Assembly (NCBI GenBank): GCA_036346395.1
Contig: CM070609.1
Location: forward strand, 49,982,777-50,046,776
Length of the DNA: 64,000 nucleotides
Source: Hsuehochloa calcarea
Lineage: Eukaryota; Streptophyta; Magnoliopsida; Poales; Poaceae
Reading direction: 5' to 3'
Part shown: piece by piece, positions 59,670-64,000 of the stretch
Layout of the letters: each line of letters opens with the position of its first letter
Position numbering within the stretch: the first letter of the stretch is position 1
The notes under the pieces: model-generated
What the model saw: only the letters and a program-made list of their open reading frames with translations
Database searches by the model: none
Told to the model about the DNA's origin: nothing
Made by a program: the position numbers and the translations under genes

Positions 59670-61593
59670 TATGGATATCATGGGGATATGTTCCAGATCT
59701 TAGAATGATGTGACAATTGGCAAAGGCGTTAACGGTTTGTCGTTTCACGGGTTTTCGACAAAGTTTCAGATCTGTTCAGGCATTCTGGACACGGGCGGTC
59801 CGACCGGCCATAGCATGGCGGTCCGCCGGTCCCAAATCGGTCGGGCCGGCCATGTGCGGCGGTCGGGACCGGCCGTGACTGAATGGTCGAATGGGTGGGC
59901 CAAAAATAGGTGTTGTAGACAAGTGAGGATCCTAATACACTTGGTCTCATAATTTTGGAGTTCCCAAGCAAAAGTTCTATTGGTTTAAAGTTTCCAGAGG
60001 TTTGGATTTTGGGGTTGAAAATTGGCTAAGTCCCTGGCGGTCGGCCGCCGGTTGGCGTCAGACCAAGCCACGGTGGTCGACCGGTTGTCTTGTTCATCGG
60101 CCAACCGTGGCGATGATGTTTTGTTAGGTCAAAGTCATGGGTTTGATGCATATGTATTGCATGATGCATGTTTTGACTAACGTGGGTCAAGTTGTGAAGA
60201 ACTTGTTCCGGATTCGATTTGCTTGTTTATTGTTGTGCGGGTTGCTTGGTGGTCAACGACGGTCAGCGGTGAGGATGATCGGGACTAGGCTTGGAGAGCC
60301 GAGGTCGAGCGATCGGCGATGCGGGTGAGGTCAATGAACTCAAGTGTGGTGCAAAATAGACAAGGATGACCGAACAGGCGATTCGGCGCGGCCGGTTGGA
60401 TCAAGCGGCGCGGGGTCGGTGCAAGTGCCATGGTGGTTACGGTGGGGCGGATGGGAGAGACTTGCCGACATGTTGAGAGCCGTTGATCAATCTACGTGGC
60501 GAAGCATGGGAGGTGCTTCACAAAGATGGGACTCGGTCTTTGCAAAAGATCGAGAAGGGTATTTGGTAATTATACCAAATACCGCTTTGGTGACTTTGAC
60601 GACTCGCGGCGCAAGATGGCGTGGAGAAGCGGAGTAGGTCAAGAGGACATGAAGGCGGCGCCGAGATGCGTGCGTGTGTGACCCGCTTGTTTTGGGCCTT
60701 AACGGAGCCCATTAGGGTTACTCTTCTAGAAGGTTTAAGTCTCCACTATAAATAGAGGAGGAGGTGGTGCACCCTTCAACCCTTTCATGCTTGAAACCCT
60801 AGTTTTGGCTTAAGTGCTTAGGGAAGGTTTAGTGGAGATTAGGGTTCTAGAGAGAGAGATGTTTTGATCTTGTGTCCATGCGTATCCGTATGAGTGGTCA
60901 TGTCGATACATTATCAAATCAATCCAAAGAAGAGTTCTCTTCAAGATGAGTTCATTTGCCTTCTTCTCTCTATTTGGTGATTTTGAGTCTTTCTTTGATT
61001 CGCATGTTTTGATTGATTTCTTTGCATGATCTAGCTTCTTTGTGACATGTGGGAACACATCTAAGATCATCTTGATCATCAATCACCCACGAGCAAGTTT
61101 TTCGATATAGTTTTCGTTTTGACTCGGTTTCAAACCTTCCACCTCTCAAACTGAAAAGGTCTGAACTTTTCCAAAGATCTTCACGATCTTCGATTGGAAT
61201 AGGTTCTGACATCCTAGAGAAGGTGTGTACCAAGTTTCATCAAGTTTGGAGTTGTAGATCAAAAGTTACATCTATTTGCAACCGTTTTTGGTGATTTCAC
61301 TTTGTTCATCAATTTGGAGGTCGGACCGCCCCTCATCGAGGTCGGACCGCCCATAGGACCGGTCGGACCGCCCTTGAATAGAGTCGAGACCCCACACTTA
61401 GGAAATTCAGTTTGGTTGTTTTGGTTGTTTTGCTTGGGTTTTGATTGGATTCAATCCTAGTCTTCCATTTATCTTGGTATATCGATCTTCATAGCTTCTA
61501 TAGCTATTGGAGTGAAATTTGTGTTGAATCTAATCGAGGTTGAAAAAGTGAGCGTGCTCCTATTCACCCCCTAGTCGCCTTTTCGGTCCAACA
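59670..61593 (+). repeat. 3' LTR of the full-length copia element
   Basis: 1,924 bp. It begins TATGGATATC where the 5' LTR has TGTGGATATC, a change in the terminal TG. TATA box at 60747-60754. Long stretches equal the 5' LTR, for example 60160-60300 against 51090-51230. Confidence 0.93.
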
Positions 61594-61598
61594 GTTCT

Positions 61599-63091
61599 AT
61601 TATTCTGTTGTTTGACTAATTTATTTATTTTTCTTTCTAACCATGATTTATTTATTTTTCTTTCCTCCTCTCTTTATTGAAATTTTGGCCCAAAGCTCTG
61701 GCATTCACCTATGAAATAAGGCACCTTCGCTTGGTTTTGTACTAGATTTTTCACTACTACTTTTTCGCAACAGCTGAAAAAAACAAAGCACAGCGCATAA
61801 TCAACCGCAAACTAGCCCTCAAATTTAAAACTAAATTAGAAGTTCACTTGGTGCTCATGTTCTCAAATAAAATAAAATAAAAAGCTATTGACAATATTTG
61901 CTGCCTAAGCTGCCTACATATAGTGGGGTCTCTTTCAAAACAGAAGTGCACTTTTCTTTTAAACTGTTTGCTCTTCTTCAATATTTGTCCTCAAACCGGG
62001 TAACATCAATTTGCCCCGCTTTTATTAGCTATTGAGTTGCCTACTGTGGTCTTAGCTATTGAGTTAGGCAGTGGAGGAGACTAGCTGGCGAATTAGTACA
62101 TGGTTCGGTACACAATCACCATTTCCAACGCAATCATGTAAATCACCTTTCGATCTAGGCATTGAATCAACATGAAAAAATTTCGAATTTTTCATGATAT
62201 AACCTATAGTGTTCTGCACTCTTTAAAATTTCAACCCCGAATTCAAAATATGTTAGAAGAAGAAAGAAAAAAAATAGATTTTTTGCTTTGAATGCATTTG
62301 TACTTCGTTTTCCTTTTCCTTTTCCTTTTTGCCTGTTGATCCATCTTGACCAGTCTCAAGGGTAATGACCATTAGAAGGTCATCCTCTTTAATGTCCGTT
62401 CACACACTGAAAGCAATGTATGTCCTACTACCTGTGCACTTGAGAGCGAGTTATGAGTGGAGAAGGTGTTCAGAAGAACAAATCTTCCACAGTGCTTTAT
62501 ATTCCCTGTGTACTTGCTGAGCTCTTTATATTGGATCTGAATTCCCAACAGTAAACATGGACAAATGCAATGGATGCAACATGTTCCCATTTATTAGGAT
62601 CACGTGTTCAAATCAGGACTGATGCAAGGAAGATTCGCTTTACATATCGAGTAGACTATGCATGACAGGGAGCTGAAGAAACGAAGAAGTAAAGTTGATC
62701 CGTATTGAAGAGTTTAACGTAGAGGATCTATGGTGCCATGTATTAGAAGTCGATCTCTACCGTCCAATCGAAAAAAAGATCCATATCAAATGCTACAGTA
62801 TTTTCACGACAGTAACATTGCTATGATAGATATTTCGCTGCTTTTACGGCATTTGTTGCAGCATTACTGTTGAATACTATTCACTTACTCACAGATCACT
62901 GTTCACACAGTGATCCTATACATTACAGATTAGGATCCGGATCCCATCTTTTTTTATTGTTGAGAAATGTTATGTCGATATTTTAATATCGAACTTATGA
63001 AATGAATGCTAAGAGGACTCCTTGATCGAGACTACACAGGAATGAGACACAAGGATTTAGATATGTTCGGGTCTTCTCCTAGGAGAATAAC
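61599..63091. other. Intergenic, no gene recognised
   Basis: A/T-rich. It contains a local repeat of ATTTATTTATTTTTCTTTC (61619 and 61646) and a TTTTCC run near 62309-62330. The minus-strand frame at 62372-62590 shows no motif. The stretch 63030-63091 with TTTAGATATGTTCGGGTC may be the tail of another transposon. Confidence 0.5.
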
Positions 63092-64000
63092 TGTAACACC
63101 CTGGCTATTCGGAAGCCAAGATGTTACCTAAAGAACTAACATACAAGTACATTGCGGAAGAATTTAAACTGTAACTTCTCTAAGTACATGAAGAGATCAA
63201 CTTTACTAGTAGCATGGCAGGAATAAAGACTGAATTCATCTGAGTATAATCAGGGAGTGATTAAAACAAACCACTAGCAGCAATTAACTAAACATAATAT
63301 GGAGAAAAATAACATCCAATCTTAACTTAATTTATTACAGTTCCTTAATTATCGAATGGAAGACATAATCGAAACTTATTATTGAAGGTACAATACGGTG
63401 AACTGAGTGAAAAGTGCTTGTCTACTCCCTCCTAACATAGCCATCATCAATGTTCACCTAAATAAATAAACAAAACAAGAATGAGCCGAAACTCGGTAAA
63501 TCTGATAAACAATTGATCATCTGCATTCAACATGTTAACCACAATACGAATTATGAACTTAGCTCTGGAAACTTATGTGAATGTATGGAATGAATGGATG
63601 CATTGAAAGGAATAGACTGTACGCATGCTCATACCGGTATAGCGAATGACACACCCGTCGGTGTTCACCTAAGCCCGTACTTAACCAAGTCCGAGGATCC
63701 AATTACCGTATGAAGAACGCTTCATACGGGTGTCTAAAATTTGCCTATATTGGAATGGTGGGTCTTACATGCCCATACTGGAGTTGATGGATCTTTACAA
63801 TTCCACTCCCGTGGACGGAACATGGATTTGCGACAATTGAGGCAATTCAGTATACGTAGGTTTTGGATTTCCCTAAACGCCGAATGATGAAAACCTACGG
63901 AAATAGGACGGTGTTGATTTACTTAGGTTAGTCTAGGTATCTTGGGCATCCTGGTGCCGACTAATCTGGGTTAGCCTAGGTGACTTGAAAAGCCAAGATG
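63092..64000 (+). repeat. Left part of a gypsy-type LTR, cut by window edge
   Basis: Starts TGTAACACCCTGGCTATTCG, the typical start of grass gypsy LTRs, and continues to the window end. The last 130 bp match the fragment at 21956-22185 in the CACTA element. No coding sequence is recognised. Confidence 0.65.

Larger units (their letters stand above)
50563..61593 (+). mobile_element. Full-length copia retrotransposon, 11.0 kb
   Basis: LTRs at 50563-52519 and 59670-61593 enclose a primer site, gag, pol in copia order (protease, integrase, reverse transcriptase, RNase H), a 1.8-kb 3' non-coding region and a polypurine tract. A perfect duplication GTTCT lies at 50558-50562 and 61594-61598. The LTRs agree closely outside GC-rich clusters, suggesting recent insertion, yet gag and pol carry many stops and small indels. 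The overall plan (long LTRs, long region after RNase H) recalls the SIRE/Maximus lineage; I cannot confirm an envelope-like frame. It stands about 0.8 kb upstream of the kinase start codon, pointing away from that gene. Confidence 0.95.

Noticed and set aside
59332..59703. 123-residue frame after pol as an envelope-like gene
   Set aside because: The equivalent region of the other copia element has a different frame structure, and no signal peptide or membrane pattern convincingly supports a protein.
62746..62990. Possible miniature inverted-repeat element
   Set aside because: Short inverted words (ACAGTA/TACTGT, GATCC/GGATC) occur, but no convincing terminal repeats or target duplication could be defined.
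1..64000. A dedicated new biological system, such as a defence or biosynthetic cluster
   Set aside because: Apart from one kinase gene, all recognisable coding sequence belongs to known transposon families; no set of co-located host genes is present.

Overview
The window reads as plant nuclear DNA, most likely from a grass. It is almost entirely transposable elements, with one intact host gene. The grass assignment is inference, from several grass-typical elements together: a CACTA element starting CACTACTACAAAA, gypsy LTRs starting TGTAACA(C/T)CC, and copia elements with a TGGTATCGAGCC primer site. No species can be named. I recognise no tRNA, rRNA, CRISPR array or bacterial-type gene.

Layout. 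1-4618: 3' ends of two related gypsy LTRs, then a truncated reverse-oriented copia LTR. 4619-8268: a gypsy integrase relic interrupted by an antisense solo LTR with a perfect 5-bp target duplication, then the relic's own truncated 3' LTR; the two LTRs form a roughly 1-kb inverted repeat. 8269-12515: a broken Mutator-like transposase on the minus strand, GC-rich tandem repeats, a TATA-like box, another LTR and an unrecognised reading frame. 12516-14663: no gene seen. 14664-43636: a deep nest. A gypsy-type LTR holds (i) a copia solo LTR that itself holds a 10.1-kb CACTA element, and (ii) a second gypsy solo LTR that holds a third gypsy LTR and a complete gag-only copia element. An orphan CACTA end follows at 43637.

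45794-49773 (minus) is the host gene, a two-coding-exon AGC-VIII protein kinase of the D6PK/KIPK type (571 residues), with a possible intron in its 5' leader. About 790 bp upstream of its start codon lies an 11-kb copia retrotransposon (50563-61593) with GTTCT duplications and near-identical LTRs, apparently a recent insertion. 61599-63091 is unassigned, and 63092 to the end is the left part of another gypsy LTR.

Functionally only the kinase looks able to make a full product, inferred to act in polar auxin-transport signalling. Every transposon frame is broken by stops or small indels. The gag-only copia element would depend on proteins from a relative such as the element at 50563-61593. I found no convincing new biological system. 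The most notable points are the nest itself, the gag-only element and its autonomous-type relative, a third palindrome array inside the CACTA element, and the inverted LTR pair. All similarities were judged by eye.
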